A DNA stretch of 64,000 bases from Roseibium aggregatum (GTDB taxonomy: Bacteria; Pseudomonadota; Alphaproteobacteria; Rhizobiales; Stappiaceae): assembly GCF_017309185.1 (NCBI RefSeq), contig NZ_JAEKJZ010000004.1, forward strand, positions 1 through 64,000. The letters are read 5' to 3'. Of the stretch, positions 8,529-18,048 are shown piece after piece. Every line of letters starts with the position of its first letter. The first letter of the stretch is position 1. Made by a program: the position numbers and the translations under genes. The notes below the pieces were generated by a model. It did no database searches and was not told the DNA's origin. It worked only from the letters and a program-made list of their open reading frames with translations.

Positions 8529-9960
8529 TCTGCCCGGTCTCAAACGACAGGCTCCGGCTCCGGAGAAGGGTCTTGTCCATCTGGGACTCGGTGCCTTCTT
8601 CCGTGCTTTCGGAGCGGTTTACATTGAAGACGCCGTCAAAACATCCGGCGGCGACTGGGGGATTGTCGGCGTCAGCCTGCAGAGCGCGCGCGTGCGCGAC
8701 CAGCTGGCGCCGCAGGATTTTGCCTATACGGCGGTTGAACTCGGCCCGGAGGGAGAGACCCGCCGTCAGGTCGAAGTCGTCCGGGATGTGCTGGTGGCGC
8801 GCGAGAACCCGGAAGCGGTTCTGGCGGTCATGGCCGATCCGGCGATCCGGATCGTCAGCCTGACCGTTACCGAGAAGGGCTATTGCCACGATCCGGCGAC
8901 AGGCCGGCTGAATACGGACCATCCGGATATCCGTCACGATCTGGAAAACGCCGAACCGGTTTCCGCTCCTGGATATCTTGTTCGCGCGCTCGCCCGGCGC
9001 AAGACTGCGGGCCTGCCTCCTTTCACCGTGCTGACCTGCGACAACCTGCCGGACAACGGACGGCTGGTGCGCGGTGTCGTCCTGGAGCTTGCCGAAAGGC
9101 TCGATCCGGAACTCGCGGCCTGGATCGCGAGGGAAGGCCGGTTTCCGGCGACGATGGTCGACAGGATCGTGCCGGCGACCAAGCCGGAGGATATCGATAG
9201 GCTTGCGCGGGAGACCGGGGTCTGCGATGCGGCGCCGGTGATGCACGAACCGTTCCGTCAGTGGGTTGTCGAGGACGGCTTCGTTCCGGCCTATGGCAGG
9301 GAGGCCCGGCCCGACCTGGCCGCCGTTGGAGTGGAACTGGTCGGCAATGTGACGCCCTATGAGCACATGAAGCTGCGCATGCTCAACGGAACCCATTCCT
9401 CGCTTGCCTATCTCGGTTACCTCGCCGGGCACGAGACAATTGCCGATACTGTGGCCGACCCGGTTTTCGCATCCTTCGTCAGGGGATTGTGGCACCGCGA
9501 AATCATTCCGTCCTTCACCGCGCCGCCCGGTGTCGATCTCAACGTCTATGCCGAAGCCCTGTTCGAGCGTTACGCCAATCCGGCGATCCGGCACCGCACC
9601 TGGCAGATCGCCATGGACGGCAGCCAGAAGCTGCCGCAGCGTATCCTTGGAACCCTGCGCGACAATCTTGAGGCGCAACGCCCCAGCCCGGGACTGAGCC
9701 TCGCTGTCGCCGCCTGGATGATCTATGTCGGCGGTACGGACCTCAAAGGCAATCCGATCGATGTTCGCGACCCGTTGGCCGAGCGGCTGAAGGAACTTTC
9801 CGACAGCGCCGGGGATGCCTCCGGAAAGGTTGCCGCGCTTCTGGGCGTGACCGGGATTTTCGATCCGCACCTGGCGTCCGCGTTGGGGTCAGCGGTGACG
9901 GCCGCTTATGCCGCTCTTCAGGCCAACGGCGTCCGTTTCGCGCTTGAGGATACGCTATGA
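8518..9960 (+). CDS. uxuB: Fructuronate reductase / mannitol dehydrogenase family
   Basis: This 480-residue NAD-dependent long-chain dehydrogenase has the family blocks VTEKGYC, CDNLPDNG, MVDRIVPAT and KLRMLNGTHS. UxuB reduces D-fructuronate to D-mannonate, the substrate of the next gene. The TTG start at 8518 lies 5 nt after GGAGG and overlaps the kduD end by 11 bp. The family also includes tagaturonate and mannitol dehydrogenases; adjacency to uxuA favours UxuB, though a dual role on tagaturonate is possible because no separate UxaB is seen. Confidence 0.87.
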   Translation: MPADLPGLKRQAPAPEKGLVHLGLGAFFRAFGAVYIEDAVKTSGGDWGIVGVSLQSARVRDQLAPQDFAYTAVELGPEGETRRQVEVVRDVLVARENPEAVLAVMADPAIRIVSLTVTEKGYCHDPATGRLNTDHPDIRHDLENAEPVSAPGYLVRALARRKTAGLPPFTVLTCDNLPDNGRLVRGVVLELAERLDPELAAWIAREGRFPATMVDRIVPATKPEDIDRLARETGVCDAAPVMHEPFRQWVVEDGFVPAYGREARPDLAAVGVELVGNVTPYEHMKLRMLNGTHSSLAYLGYLAGHETIADTVADPVFASFVRGLWHREIIPSFTAPPGVDLNVYAEALFERYANPAIRHRTWQIAMDGSQKLPQRILGTLRDNLEAQRPSPGLSLAVAAWMIYVGGTDLKGNPIDVRDPLAERLKELSDSAGDASGKVAALLGVTGIFDPHLASALGSAVTAAYAALQANGVRFALEDTL

Positions 9961-11141
9961 TTGAAGGTTGGCGCTGGTACGGCGGCTACGACCGCATTTC
10001 CCTGTCCGAGATCGCACAGACCGGTGCGGCGAGTATTGTCACCGCGCTGCACGAGATCCCTTATGGTCATGTCTGGCCAAGGCAGACGATTGCCGACACG
10101 CGCATGCAGATCCTCGCCGCCGGCTTCGACTGGACAGTCGTGGAAAGCCTGCCGGTGCATGAAGCGATCAAGCGCGGCGAGGGCGGGCTGGAAGAGCTTT
10201 TTGCCAATTACCGGCAATCCATGGCCAACCTGGCCGCCGAAGGCGTCAAGGTCATCTGCTACAATTTCATGCCGCTGCTCGACTGGACCCGGACCGATCT
10301 TACCGCACCGGTCGGGCGCGGCGGTTCCTGCCTCCGGTTTTCCATTACGAAGATGGCGGCCTTCGACGTTTTCATGGTGGACCGGCCGGGTGCTGAGGAG
10401 GATTACAGCGCTGAGGATATCGCTACCGCACGATGCTGGCTCGACAAGGCGTCACCGGCAGACCGGGAAGAGCTGACAGCGGCGATCATGGCCGGGCTTC
10501 CCGGCGCATATGACCGTTATGATGCCGCCGGTCTGCGCGCCGCGCTTGCTGCCTATCGGGGGTTCGACCGGACAACGCTCCGGATGAACCACAAGCGCTT
10601 TCTGGAGGAAGTCGTTCCGACCGCCGAAGAGCTCGGCCTGAAACTGGCGGTGCATCCGGACGATCCGCCCCGCAACCTGCTCGGCCTGCCGCGCATCGTG
10701 TCCAACGCGGAGGATATCGGCTGGCTCCTGTCGGCGGTGGAAAGTCCTGCCAACGGACTGACCCTTTGCGCCGGCTCGCTCGGCGCCAATCCTGAGAACG
10801 ACGTTCCGGCCATCGCGCGGCAGTTTTCGGGGAAGATCCATTTCGCGCATTTGCGCAATGTCGCCAAGGAGCCGGACGGTTCTTTCGAGGAGGCGCCGCA
10901 CCTTGCAGGCGATACCGACATCCCGGCGGTGATCGAGGTGCTGCTTGCCGAAGAGGCTGCTCGACGGCGGCAGGGGCGGGCGGACGCCTCTATCGTGTTC
11001 CGGCCCGATCACGGTCATGAATTGCTGGATGATGCGGGCCGGGGCACCCATCCGGGATATCCACTCGTGGGCCGTTTACGGGGCCTTGCGGAATTGCGCG
11101 GGGTGATCGCCGGTCTGACCCACGCGGGAGCCGCCGCATGA
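9957..11141 (+). CDS. uxuA: Mannonate dehydratase
   Basis: At 394 residues it has the usual UxuA length. UxuA is a xylose-isomerase-fold metalloenzyme that dehydrates D-mannonate to KDG. The family segments VICYNFMPLLDWTRTDL and ELGLKLAVHPDDPP carry the expected metal-site and catalytic residues, and the C-terminal RPDHGHELLDD block is present. It overlaps uxuB and uxaA by 4 bp each (ATGA), so the three are one translational unit. Confidence 0.96.
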   Translation: MIEGWRWYGGYDRISLSEIAQTGAASIVTALHEIPYGHVWPRQTIADTRMQILAAGFDWTVVESLPVHEAIKRGEGGLEELFANYRQSMANLAAEGVKVICYNFMPLLDWTRTDLTAPVGRGGSCLRFSITKMAAFDVFMVDRPGAEEDYSAEDIATARCWLDKASPADREELTAAIMAGLPGAYDRYDAAGLRAALAAYRGFDRTTLRMNHKRFLEEVVPTAEELGLKLAVHPDDPPRNLLGLPRIVSNAEDIGWLLSAVESPANGLTLCAGSLGANPENDVPAIARQFSGKIHFAHLRNVAKEPDGSFEEAPHLAGDTDIPAVIEVLLAEEAARRRQGRADASIVFRPDHGHELLDDAGRGTHPGYPLVGRLRGLAELRGVIAGLTHAGAAA

Positions 11142-12667
11142 CCGATCAGAAGATCCTGGTGTTGAATTCGGCGGACACGGTGGCCATCCTGCCCGCTCGC
11201 GCCGCTTCCGGCAGCGACCCGCTCGGTGTCGGCGCGCCTCTGGCCAGCGCCGTTCCTGCCGGTCACAAGATCGCGCGGGTAAGGCACGAAGTGGGCGAAC
11301 CCGTTCTCAAGTTCGGCCAGATCATCGGTGCGGCGAGCGAAGTAATCGCACCCGGAGACCATGTTCACAGCCACAACTGCGCTTTTTCCGCTCATGACAG
11401 CGCCTATGCCGTCGGTGCCGACCTGGCGCGCGCGAAAGCCGCCATTCCTCAGGTCGCGCCGCGAACCTTCAACGGCTACCGGAGGCAAAACGGACAGACA
11501 GGCACACGGAACTACATTGCCCTGTGCGCGACGGTGAATTGTTCGGCGACGGTTGTCAGACGGGCCGCTGCCGAAATCGAGAACTCGGGCGTTCTGCGGG
11601 ACTATCCGAATGTCGACGGTGTGACCGCCTTCGGCCACGGGACAGGCTGCGGCATGGACAGCGGCGGTCTTGGCGCACGGTTGCTGGAACGGGTGCTCTG
11701 GGGGCATGCGACGCATCCCAATGTCGGAGCGGCCATCTTCGTCGGGCTCGGCTGCGAGGTCATGCAGGTCGCGCGCATGAAGGCGCACTTCGGAGAAGCG
11801 CACAGCGACCGGTTTCACGGGCTGACCATCCAGGAGACCGGCGGCACGCGCGCGACGATCGACCGGATCAAGGACATGGTTCTGCAGCTTCTACCGGATG
11901 TGAACCAGGTTGAACGAACCGTGTGCCCGGCGTCCTCCCTGAAGGTCGCGCTTCAGTGCGGCGGTTCGGACGGCTTCTCCGGCGTTACCGCGAACCCGGC
12001 GCTCGGTGTCGCTTCGGATCTTCTGGTCGGTCTGGGCGCAACCGCGATCCTTTCCGAAACCCCTGAAATCTACGGCGCGGAACAGCTTTTGCTGCGCCGG
12101 GCGGCGAGTGAAGAGGTCGCCCGGAAACTCATTTCCCAGATCGAGTGGTGGGAGAGCTACACCGCCATGCACAAAGGCAGCATGGACAACAACCCGAGCC
12201 CGGGCAACAAGGCGGGCGGCCTGACGACGATCCTGGAAAAGTCTCTGGGGGCGGCCGCGAAGGGCGGGTCCACGCCGTTGACGGCGGTCTACGACTATGC
12301 GGAGCAGGTGACCGAGCCCGGCTTCGTCTTCATGGATACGCCCGGATACGATCCGGTTTCGGCAACCGGTCAGATCGCAGGCGGCGCGCAGATCCTTGTC
12401 TTCACCACGGGCCGTGGCTCCGCGTTCGGCTCCAAACCGGCGCCGACGATCAAGCTTTCGACCAACGACACGCTCTTCAACGCCATGCCGGACGACATCG
12501 ACCTGAATTGCGGCGATATCCTTTCCGCGTCCGTTTCGCTTCACCTGAAGGGGTCGGAGATCCTTGACCTCATTCTGGCGACGGCCTCCGGAGCCTGCAC
12601 AAAATCAGAGGCTCTCGGTCTCGGCGACCACGAATTCGTGCCCTGGCAGGTTGGCGCGGTGATGTGA
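11138..12667 (+). CDS. uxaA: Altronate dehydratase
   Basis: This 509-residue protein has an N-terminal SAF-type domain (about 1-95, ending near HVHSHNC) joined to the large UxaA/GarD domain. It dehydrates D-altronate to KDG, the galacturonate branch. Conserved Cys and Gly-rich blocks such as GHGTGCGMDS and LKVALQCGGSDGFSG are visible. It is the last gene of the operon; the galacturonate branch also needs a tagaturonate reductase (UxaB), which is absent here unless the UxuB homologue serves both. Confidence 0.93.
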   Translation: MTDQKILVLNSADTVAILPARAASGSDPLGVGAPLASAVPAGHKIARVRHEVGEPVLKFGQIIGAASEVIAPGDHVHSHNCAFSAHDSAYAVGADLARAKAAIPQVAPRTFNGYRRQNGQTGTRNYIALCATVNCSATVVRRAAAEIENSGVLRDYPNVDGVTAFGHGTGCGMDSGGLGARLLERVLWGHATHPNVGAAIFVGLGCEVMQVARMKAHFGEAHSDRFHGLTIQETGGTRATIDRIKDMVLQLLPDVNQVERTVCPASSLKVALQCGGSDGFSGVTANPALGVASDLLVGLGATAILSETPEIYGAEQLLLRRAASEEVARKLISQIEWWESYTAMHKGSMDNNPSPGNKAGGLTTILEKSLGAAAKGGSTPLTAVYDYAEQVTEPGFVFMDTPGYDPVSATGQIAGGAQILVFTTGRGSAFGSKPAPTIKLSTNDTLFNAMPDDIDLNCGDILSASVSLHLKGSEILDLILATASGACTKSEALGLGDHEFVPWQVGAVM

Positions 12668-12759
12668 GCGCGGGACCACAGGTCACGCGTCCAACCTCCT
12701 GCCGGTCCTGAAAGGCCGCACCGGGCGCACCCGACAAAGTACGATCGAAATGATCTTAA

Positions 12760-12778
12760 TATGAGTTTTAAATTCATA
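12760..12778. promoter_or_regulatory. Iron-box-like dyad upstream of the sigma factor gene
   Basis: TATGAGTTTTAAATTCATA is a 19-bp dyad in which all pairs but one match and which fits the TGA-N9-TCA iron-rhizo box bound by RirA in rhizobia. It lies just upstream of a plausible promoter (TTGCCA 12784-12789, 16 bp, GATAAT 12806-12811) for the fecI-like gene, consistent with repression when iron is plentiful. Confidence 0.55.
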
Positions 12779-12783
12779 ATATC

Positions 12784-12811
12784 TTGCCAGCTGCGATAAA
12801 ACGCTGATAAT
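12784..12811 (+). promoter_or_regulatory. Candidate promoter of the FecI-type sigma gene
   Basis: TTGCCA and GATAAT are separated by 16 bp, and the iron-box-like dyad ends 5 bp before the -35. A start site near 12818 would favour the GTG start at 12847 over the TTG at 12823. Predicted by eye only. Confidence 0.35.
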
Positions 12812-12846
12812 CATCAGTCGGTTTGTCGTATCGAAGTGAAGCTGAC

Positions 12847-13431
12847 GTGGGATTTGACGGTCTAATCAACAGTTCGGACGCCGGCGCTGCAACTGCGGAA
12901 ACGCTTGCCGCACGCAAGACGCTGGACGATGCGATCGAGGCATACTACGACGATATCCGGCATGCGATGCTGCGGCAGGGAGCCGGACCGGGGCAGGCGA
13001 CCGAGATCGTTCACGATCTCTACGTTCAGCTGTGCCGGAAACCTGAAAGACTGGCCGGCAAGAACTCCCTTCGGGCGTTTCTGATCCGGGCCGCCCTGAA
13101 CCTGGGCATCGACCGGGCCAGGCGCAGCGCTTTTGAAAGAAAGCTCTTTGACGTGCTCGACGAACGGGCGCATGCGATTCAGGCGAAATCCGATCCTCTC
13201 GAAACACGCTTGGACATGCCGAAACGCATTGCGGTGTTGCAACGGGCGATCTTCGACCTTCCACCACAATGCAGGAAGGTCTTTATCGCCTATCGGATCG
13301 CAGGAATGGCAAAGCCGCAAATCGCCGAGGATCTCGGCATCAAGACCGATAGCGTGGACCGTCATCTTCGCAATGCCATGCTCCGTTGCCTGGAAGCCAT
13401 GGATGCCTTCGAAGAGGCGCAATCTTTCTGA
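12847..13431 (+). CDS. FecI-type ECF RNA polymerase sigma factor
   Basis: This small sigma-70 relative of about 194 residues has region 2 near YYDDIRHAMLRQ...RAFLIRAALNLGIDRARR and region 4 near LPPQCRKVFIAYRIAGMAKPQIAEDLGI, the FecI-like iron-starvation group. It directs RNA polymerase to the promoter of the outer-membrane receptor downstream when FecR signals that siderophore is bound. The start is uncertain: GTG at 12847 (used here) or TTG at 12823, neither with a strong ribosome site. FecR begins 152 bp after its stop. Confidence 0.87.
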   Translation: MGFDGLINSSDAGAATAETLAARKTLDDAIEAYYDDIRHAMLRQGAGPGQATEIVHDLYVQLCRKPERLAGKNSLRAFLIRAALNLGIDRARRSAFERKLFDVLDERAHAIQAKSDPLETRLDMPKRIAVLQRAIFDLPPQCRKVFIAYRIAGMAKPQIAEDLGIKTDSVDRHLRNAMLRCLEAMDAFEEAQSF

Positions 13432-13582
13432 ACAGGATGTCCGGCCGGTGGAAACCGACTCCTCGATCGATGTCAGGCGACACCGCTTTTCGAAGAACGG
13501 CAAAAAATATTTCGTCTCATACGCCGGTTTGACATGTGCTATTCGTCTACTCCGAGAGGACAACGCGAAGAAAAGCCCGATT

Positions 13583-14524
13583 ATGACGTCTGCCGACTAC
13601 CTGGAACAGAAACGCCGCATTCGCGAGCAGGCGATAGACTGGGTATTGACGCTGGAAGGAAATGAACCGTCGCGGGCCGAGCTGGACCGGCTTGAAAGAT
13701 GGCTTGCAACGGACGAGCGCCATGCTGCGGCGTTCGAACAGGTGCGTCAGCTCTACGGAGATACCGGAAAGGCGCTTCTGCAGGAGCCGGAAAAGACCCG
13801 AAAGCACATCCGGTCCGGACGCGGCAAGCCCGCGGCGCTCGTTACGGTGCTGATTGTTTGCCTGGGCCTGCTGCCTTTCATCTCCGAAGGTCTGGTCTAT
13901 TTTCAGGCAGACAGAATTTCGGCAACGAATGAACTTCTGTCTTTCAATCTTGCCGACGGCTCCACCCTGGAGATGAACGCGGAGACGGCTCTTGCCGAGG
14001 ACTTCGACGACGGGCGCGCGATCGAACTCTTGCGCGGCGAGATCTTTCTGGAAGTCGAAAAAGATCCCTCCAGACCCTTCGTCGTGTCAGCCGGTGCGGG
14101 CCGGATCGAAGTGCTGGGAACGGCCTTTAACGTCAACAGGATCGGCGACTGGACGGAGGTGACGGTAACCGAGAGCACGGTCCGGGTCACGGCAAACGGA
14201 CAATCGGTTCTTCTCACGGAAGGGATGCGGGTCCGGTACGACGGAGACGGCAACCTCGAACCCGTGGAAACGGTGGCTGAAGGCACCGAGGCTTCATGGC
14301 GGTCCGGGCGGCTTGTTTTCGAGAACCGGAAACTGTCCTGGGTGGTCCGGGAAATCGACCGCCATCTCCCCGGCAAGCTGATCGTTGCAACCGATGCGAC
14401 GGCAAACAGGCTGGTGTCCGGCTCCTTCGACCTCGGCAATCCGGAGCAGGCGCTGGAGGGCTTTTCCGAGGCGTTTGGACTGACGTACTATCGCGCGGGA
14501 CCTCTCGGCGGCGTCATTCGTTAA
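13583..14524 (+). CDS. fecR: FecR-type anti-sigma factor / signal transducer
   Basis: At 313 residues it has standard FecR length. The N-terminal cytoplasmic DUF4880-like part (ADYLEQKRRIREQAIDWVLTL) binds the sigma factor. One membrane segment follows around residues 84-104 (PAALVTVLIVCLGLLPFI). The periplasmic FecR domain contains the blocks FNLADGSTLEMNA, ELLRGEIFLEVEKDPSRPF and VLGTAFNV. It relays substrate occupancy from the TonB receptor to the ECF sigma factor. The ATG at 13583 is chosen because it places the domain start as in the family. Confidence 0.9.
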   Translation: MTSADYLEQKRRIREQAIDWVLTLEGNEPSRAELDRLERWLATDERHAAAFEQVRQLYGDTGKALLQEPEKTRKHIRSGRGKPAALVTVLIVCLGLLPFISEGLVYFQADRISATNELLSFNLADGSTLEMNAETALAEDFDDGRAIELLRGEIFLEVEKDPSRPFVVSAGAGRIEVLGTAFNVNRIGDWTEVTVTESTVRVTANGQSVLLTEGMRVRYDGDGNLEPVETVAEGTEASWRSGRLVFENRKLSWVVREIDRHLPGKLIVATDATANRLVSGSFDLGNPEQALEGFSEAFGLTYYRAGPLGGVIR

Positions 14525-14584
14525 TTTTTTTAATATTTTTCATCCGGAAACGGTCGGTTCGTTCGTCTCCCCTTCAAGCAATTT

Positions 14585-14606
14585 GTGAGTGCCGCGCGGC
14601 GCTCAC
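14585..14606. promoter_or_regulatory. Hairpin upstream of the TonB-dependent receptor
   Basis: GTGAGTGCC (14585-14593) pairs with GGCGCTCAC (14598-14606), with one T-G wobble and a GCGC loop, 23 nt upstream of the receptor ATG. It lies in the 105-bp gap after fecR, so it could be part of the receptor leader or attenuate read-through from fecR. The preceding bases are an AT run (TTTTTTTAATATTTTT). No clear ECF promoter was recognised. Confidence 0.45.
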
Positions 14607-14629
14607 TTTCTGGTGGGGTGAACGAAATA

Positions 14630-17059
14630 ATGAAAAAGGCAATTCGAGGTCTTAAGCGATGCGCAGCTTTTGGGGGCTCACTGTCGCTGGCTCTGGTCTG
14701 CGGGACGGCTCTGATTACCGGCACTGTCTTGCCTGTCCATGCACAGAACCTGCAGCAGGCCGTGTCCGTCGATCTGCCGGCGGGGCCGCTTTCGACCGCG
14801 CTGAACAGGCTTGCCCGTCAAACGGGGCTTCAGATCGGCTATGACAGCGGGCTTGTCTCCGGAATAACCTCGCCCGGATTAAGCGGACAATATACGGCTG
14901 AAGAAGCGTTGGACGTTCTTCTGGCGGGTACGGGGATCGACTACACCATCAGCGGTTCCGGAACGATTGTCCTTGGACAGCAGGCTTCCCCGGTGGTCAA
15001 CGATCCGCTTCTCGCGGAGGGCACGACGCTGCTTCCGGTCATCACGGTCTCCGGTGAAAAACTGCCGCGGGATCTGTTCACGACCTACACAAGCGTGGGT
15101 GTCGTGACCAACGAGGATATTTCAAACTACACGATCCAGACGCTGGACCAGTCGTTGAACAGGCTTGCCAACGTGCGGGCCAATCCAACCGGAGACGGCA
15201 ACAACAGCTTTGCGATCCGCGGTCTCGACGCGGAAGGCGTGACCCAGCCGAGCCGGTCGCAGCCGATCATTTCCGTCACCATCGACGGCGCATTGCAGGG
15301 CGTTGAGGCGACACGCCGCGGGAGCCGCGGCATCTGGGATGTCGACCAGATCGAGGTTCTGCGCGGACCGCAGTCGACGCTTCAGGGCCGGAACGCGCTG
15401 GGCGGCGCGGTCATTATCGAAACGAAGGACCCCACCTTCGAGCCGGAACTGCTGTTTGAAGGCGACCTGGCCACCGAGCAATTCATGTCCGGGGCGTTCG
15501 CGATTTCCACGCCCATCGTCGAGGATCAGGTGGCGATCCGGATCGCCGGCCAGGCCTTCAGGGACGAGGCGGACATCCACTACGCCGATCCGACGATCGA
15601 ATCCCTTGGCGAAGACGCCTACGAGGAAATCCGGGGAAAGGTCCTGATAACGCCGGAAGCGCTGCCGGGATTCACCGCTCTGTTGTCCGCCAGCTACACG
15701 CATGACAAGCCGTCCTGGCACACGGTCAGCGGCCCCGATTTCTTCGCGCGCGAATTCGTGGACGCGACCAATTCCTCGGCGGAATTCCGCGACACGGAAG
15801 TCGGCCGTTATGTCGCGGATCTCTCATACGAGCTCGCCCCCGGCTGGGAGCTGAAGTCCGTCTCCGCGTTGACCGACACCACCGTCGACATCTGGTCGAC
15901 GCCGAACTCGAGCCTGGGCAGGCAGGATACGCGTGACATCACCGACCTGTCCCAAGACTTCAGGCTGACCTACGATTCGCCCGACAGCAACTGGTCCGGC
16001 GTTTTCGGTATTTTCGCCGGGAGGTCGACGACGGATGTGGACTCCTTGATCACCACCGATTTTTTCGCGCCGTTTTTTCCGGACGTTCCTGTTCAGGACC
16101 TGACGTCGAAAACCGAAACCACCTCCTTCGCGGCATACGCGGACCTGAGGTACAAGGCGTTTGACCGGATCACCTTCATGGGCGGAGGCCGTCTCCTGCA
16201 GGACCGGGTGACCACCGACTACTCAGGTGAAGCGCTCGATGTCACGGCCAGCATCATCGCGGGCTTCCCGGTTTTCGGATCCCTGGACGAGGATACATCG
16301 ACGACAAATGTCGTGTTTTTGCCGAAGGTGGGGGCCGCCTTCGACATTACCGAGGATCAGACAGTAAGTGCTTTCGTCAGCCAGGGCTACCGGACAGGAT
16401 TTTCCGAAACGGTCGCCGGGTCGACGAGCATCAACGAAGTGGAACCCGAGTTTCTGTGGTCCTATGAGTTGGCCTATCGCTCCAGATGGTTGGAAGACAG
16501 GCTCGAAATCTTCGCCAACGCCTTCTACTACGACTACGACAATCAGCAGATCGTGGTCGACAATCCGGCGTTCACCGGTCAGACAATTACTGAAAACGCC
16601 GGCAAGTCCCATGCCTATGGTGCTGAAATCGAGGTCCGTTATCAGCCTGTCCGGTCGCTTGAGTTCTATTCCGCGGTCGGTCTTCTGAAGACCGAATTCG
16701 ATGAGGCGGACACATCCACCGGAGACTATTCAGGCAACGAGTTCCCCGAAGCGCCCGCCCTGACCGCGTCTCTCGGCGGAATCTGGCATCACGATTCCGG
16801 CTTTTTCGCCGGAGCCGATGTCCAGTTTACGTCCGGCTATTACAGTTCCTCGGATCTGGCCAATACCGCCGCCAGGGAGATCGACGCCTACACGATCGTG
16901 AATGCGCAACTCGGTTACGAGTTCGAGCACGGCAAGATCACCGCCTATGCAAAGAACCTGTTCAACGAACAGTATCTGACGAGCATTTCGTCCAATCTGA
17001 ACGAGGCCACGATCGGCGACGGGATGAGCGTCGGCGTAAGGCTCAACGCCAATTTCTAG
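14630..17059 (+). CDS. TonB-dependent siderophore transducer receptor (FecA/FpvA type)
   Basis: This outer-membrane receptor has about 809 residues. After a signal peptide (cleavage near VHAQ-N) comes an STN signalling domain (about residues 40-110, ending GSGTIVLGQ), which marks the subclass that signals to FecR. A plug with the motifs RGLDAEG and IEVLRGPQSTLQGRNALGGAV follows, then a 22-strand barrel ending in aromatic Phe (VRLNANF). The ATG at 14630 is preferred to a GTG at 14585 because the signal peptide begins there (MKKAIRGLKRC). The ligand is probably a ferric siderophore, given fhuF and the ABC importer next door. Confidence 0.93.
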   Translation: MKKAIRGLKRCAAFGGSLSLALVCGTALITGTVLPVHAQNLQQAVSVDLPAGPLSTALNRLARQTGLQIGYDSGLVSGITSPGLSGQYTAEEALDVLLAGTGIDYTISGSGTIVLGQQASPVVNDPLLAEGTTLLPVITVSGEKLPRDLFTTYTSVGVVTNEDISNYTIQTLDQSLNRLANVRANPTGDGNNSFAIRGLDAEGVTQPSRSQPIISVTIDGALQGVEATRRGSRGIWDVDQIEVLRGPQSTLQGRNALGGAVIIETKDPTFEPELLFEGDLATEQFMSGAFAISTPIVEDQVAIRIAGQAFRDEADIHYADPTIESLGEDAYEEIRGKVLITPEALPGFTALLSASYTHDKPSWHTVSGPDFFAREFVDATNSSAEFRDTEVGRYVADLSYELAPGWELKSVSALTDTTVDIWSTPNSSLGRQDTRDITDLSQDFRLTYDSPDSNWSGVFGIFAGRSTTDVDSLITTDFFAPFFPDVPVQDLTSKTETTSFAAYADLRYKAFDRITFMGGGRLLQDRVTTDYSGEALDVTASIIAGFPVFGSLDEDTSTTNVVFLPKVGAAFDITEDQTVSAFVSQGYRTGFSETVAGSTSINEVEPEFLWSYELAYRSRWLEDRLEIFANAFYYDYDNQQIVVDNPAFTGQTITENAGKSHAYGAEIEVRYQPVRSLEFYSAVGLLKTEFDEADTSTGDYSGNEFPEAPALTASLGGIWHHDSGFFAGADVQFTSGYYSSSDLANTAAREIDAYTIVNAQLGYEFEHGKITAYAKNLFNEQYLTSISSNLNEATIGDGMSVGVRLNANF

Positions 17060-17101
17060 GCCGGTTTCCGGTTAAGCCAGGCAACCCCGTGTTCCTCAGC
17101 C

Positions 17102-18046
17102 ATGGACATTGCGATGAAGATGAAGACGCCGATTGAGGTGGGGGCGGACAAACCGGACCACGCGCATCCGCTCGAAAGGGCGGTATCGGAGCAGAACCGC
17201 CTCTGGAAAACGCCTCAAACTTCAATTGGCCAGCCGGAAGCCGGCTGGCTTTCGGCGTCGGAGGTCTTCCGGACCTCGCCGCTCGTGGACATGCTGCTTG
17301 CCCGGCAGGCCTTGTCCACACCGGATCTCGACCTCAAAGCTCAGGCGGCTTACCTCACGATCGGCTACTGCAATCTGCTTTCGGTGGTGTTCGTGCCGAT
17401 GCTCGTCGGTTTCAACGTCTTTCCGGATTTGAGTGCCTCGACGGTTTATCTGATGCAGGGCGGCGGCGGAGATGAAAACGAAGGCGTGAACGATAGCCCT
17501 GTCTCGTCTCCCAGGGTGAAGGTTCGGCTTTCGTCGACACGATTCATGACCGTGAATACCCTTTATTCTGCCCATGAGGACGCCGAGTCTTATTCCGATG
17601 AGGCCCTTTTTCTGAACGCGGTCCGGAAGGGTGTGGAAGCGCATCTGGTGTCCTTGATCGAGGTGCTGAGTGCGAAATCCGGTCTGGCGCGAAGTGCCTT
17701 GTGGCGGCTGGCTGCGGACTCCGTGGCGTCGGTTTTCCTGGAAGCCGGCCGGCGGTTCTCGGATGAGATATCCGCACGGAAAATGGCTCTTGCGTTGCTC
17801 AAGGAACCGGGGTCGCCTCTCAACAACAAGCAGCTTCATTTTTTCGAGCTTCAGCTGCGCGATCAGGACAACCATGACACGGTTATGATGCAACGGACCT
17901 TTCGCGCCCGAGGCGGCTGCTGCCGCTTCTATACCTCCAGCACCGGCTACTTCTGCTCCACCTGCGTTTTGCGGGACCGCCAGAGCCGGGATCGCATCCT
18001 GATCGAAGGGATGCGCGCAAGCCTGACGTCAGCACAAGGATCGTGA
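17102..18046 (+). CDS. FhuF-like siderophore-iron reductase
   Basis: This 314-residue protein has the FhuF C-terminal [2Fe-2S] signature CC-x10-C-x2-C at Cys273, Cys274, Cys285 and Cys288. FhuF-type proteins reduce ferric siderophores in the cytoplasm so that iron is released. It sits between the outer-membrane receptor and the ABC importer and overlaps the binding-protein gene, which supports the assignment. An N-terminal region of about 60 residues has no feature I recognise. The start may be ATG 17102 or 17114; neither has a clear ribosome site. Confidence 0.85.
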   Translation: MDIAMKMKTPIEVGADKPDHAHPLERAVSEQNRLWKTPQTSIGQPEAGWLSASEVFRTSPLVDMLLARQALSTPDLDLKAQAAYLTIGYCNLLSVVFVPMLVGFNVFPDLSASTVYLMQGGGGDENEGVNDSPVSSPRVKVRLSSTRFMTVNTLYSAHEDAESYSDEALFLNAVRKGVEAHLVSLIEVLSAKSGLARSALWRLAADSVASVFLEAGRRFSDEISARKMALALLKEPGSPLNNKQLHFFELQLRDQDNHDTVMMQRTFRARGGCCRFYTSSTGYFCSTCVLRDRQSRDRILIEGMRASLTSAQGS

Positions 18047-18048
18047 CA

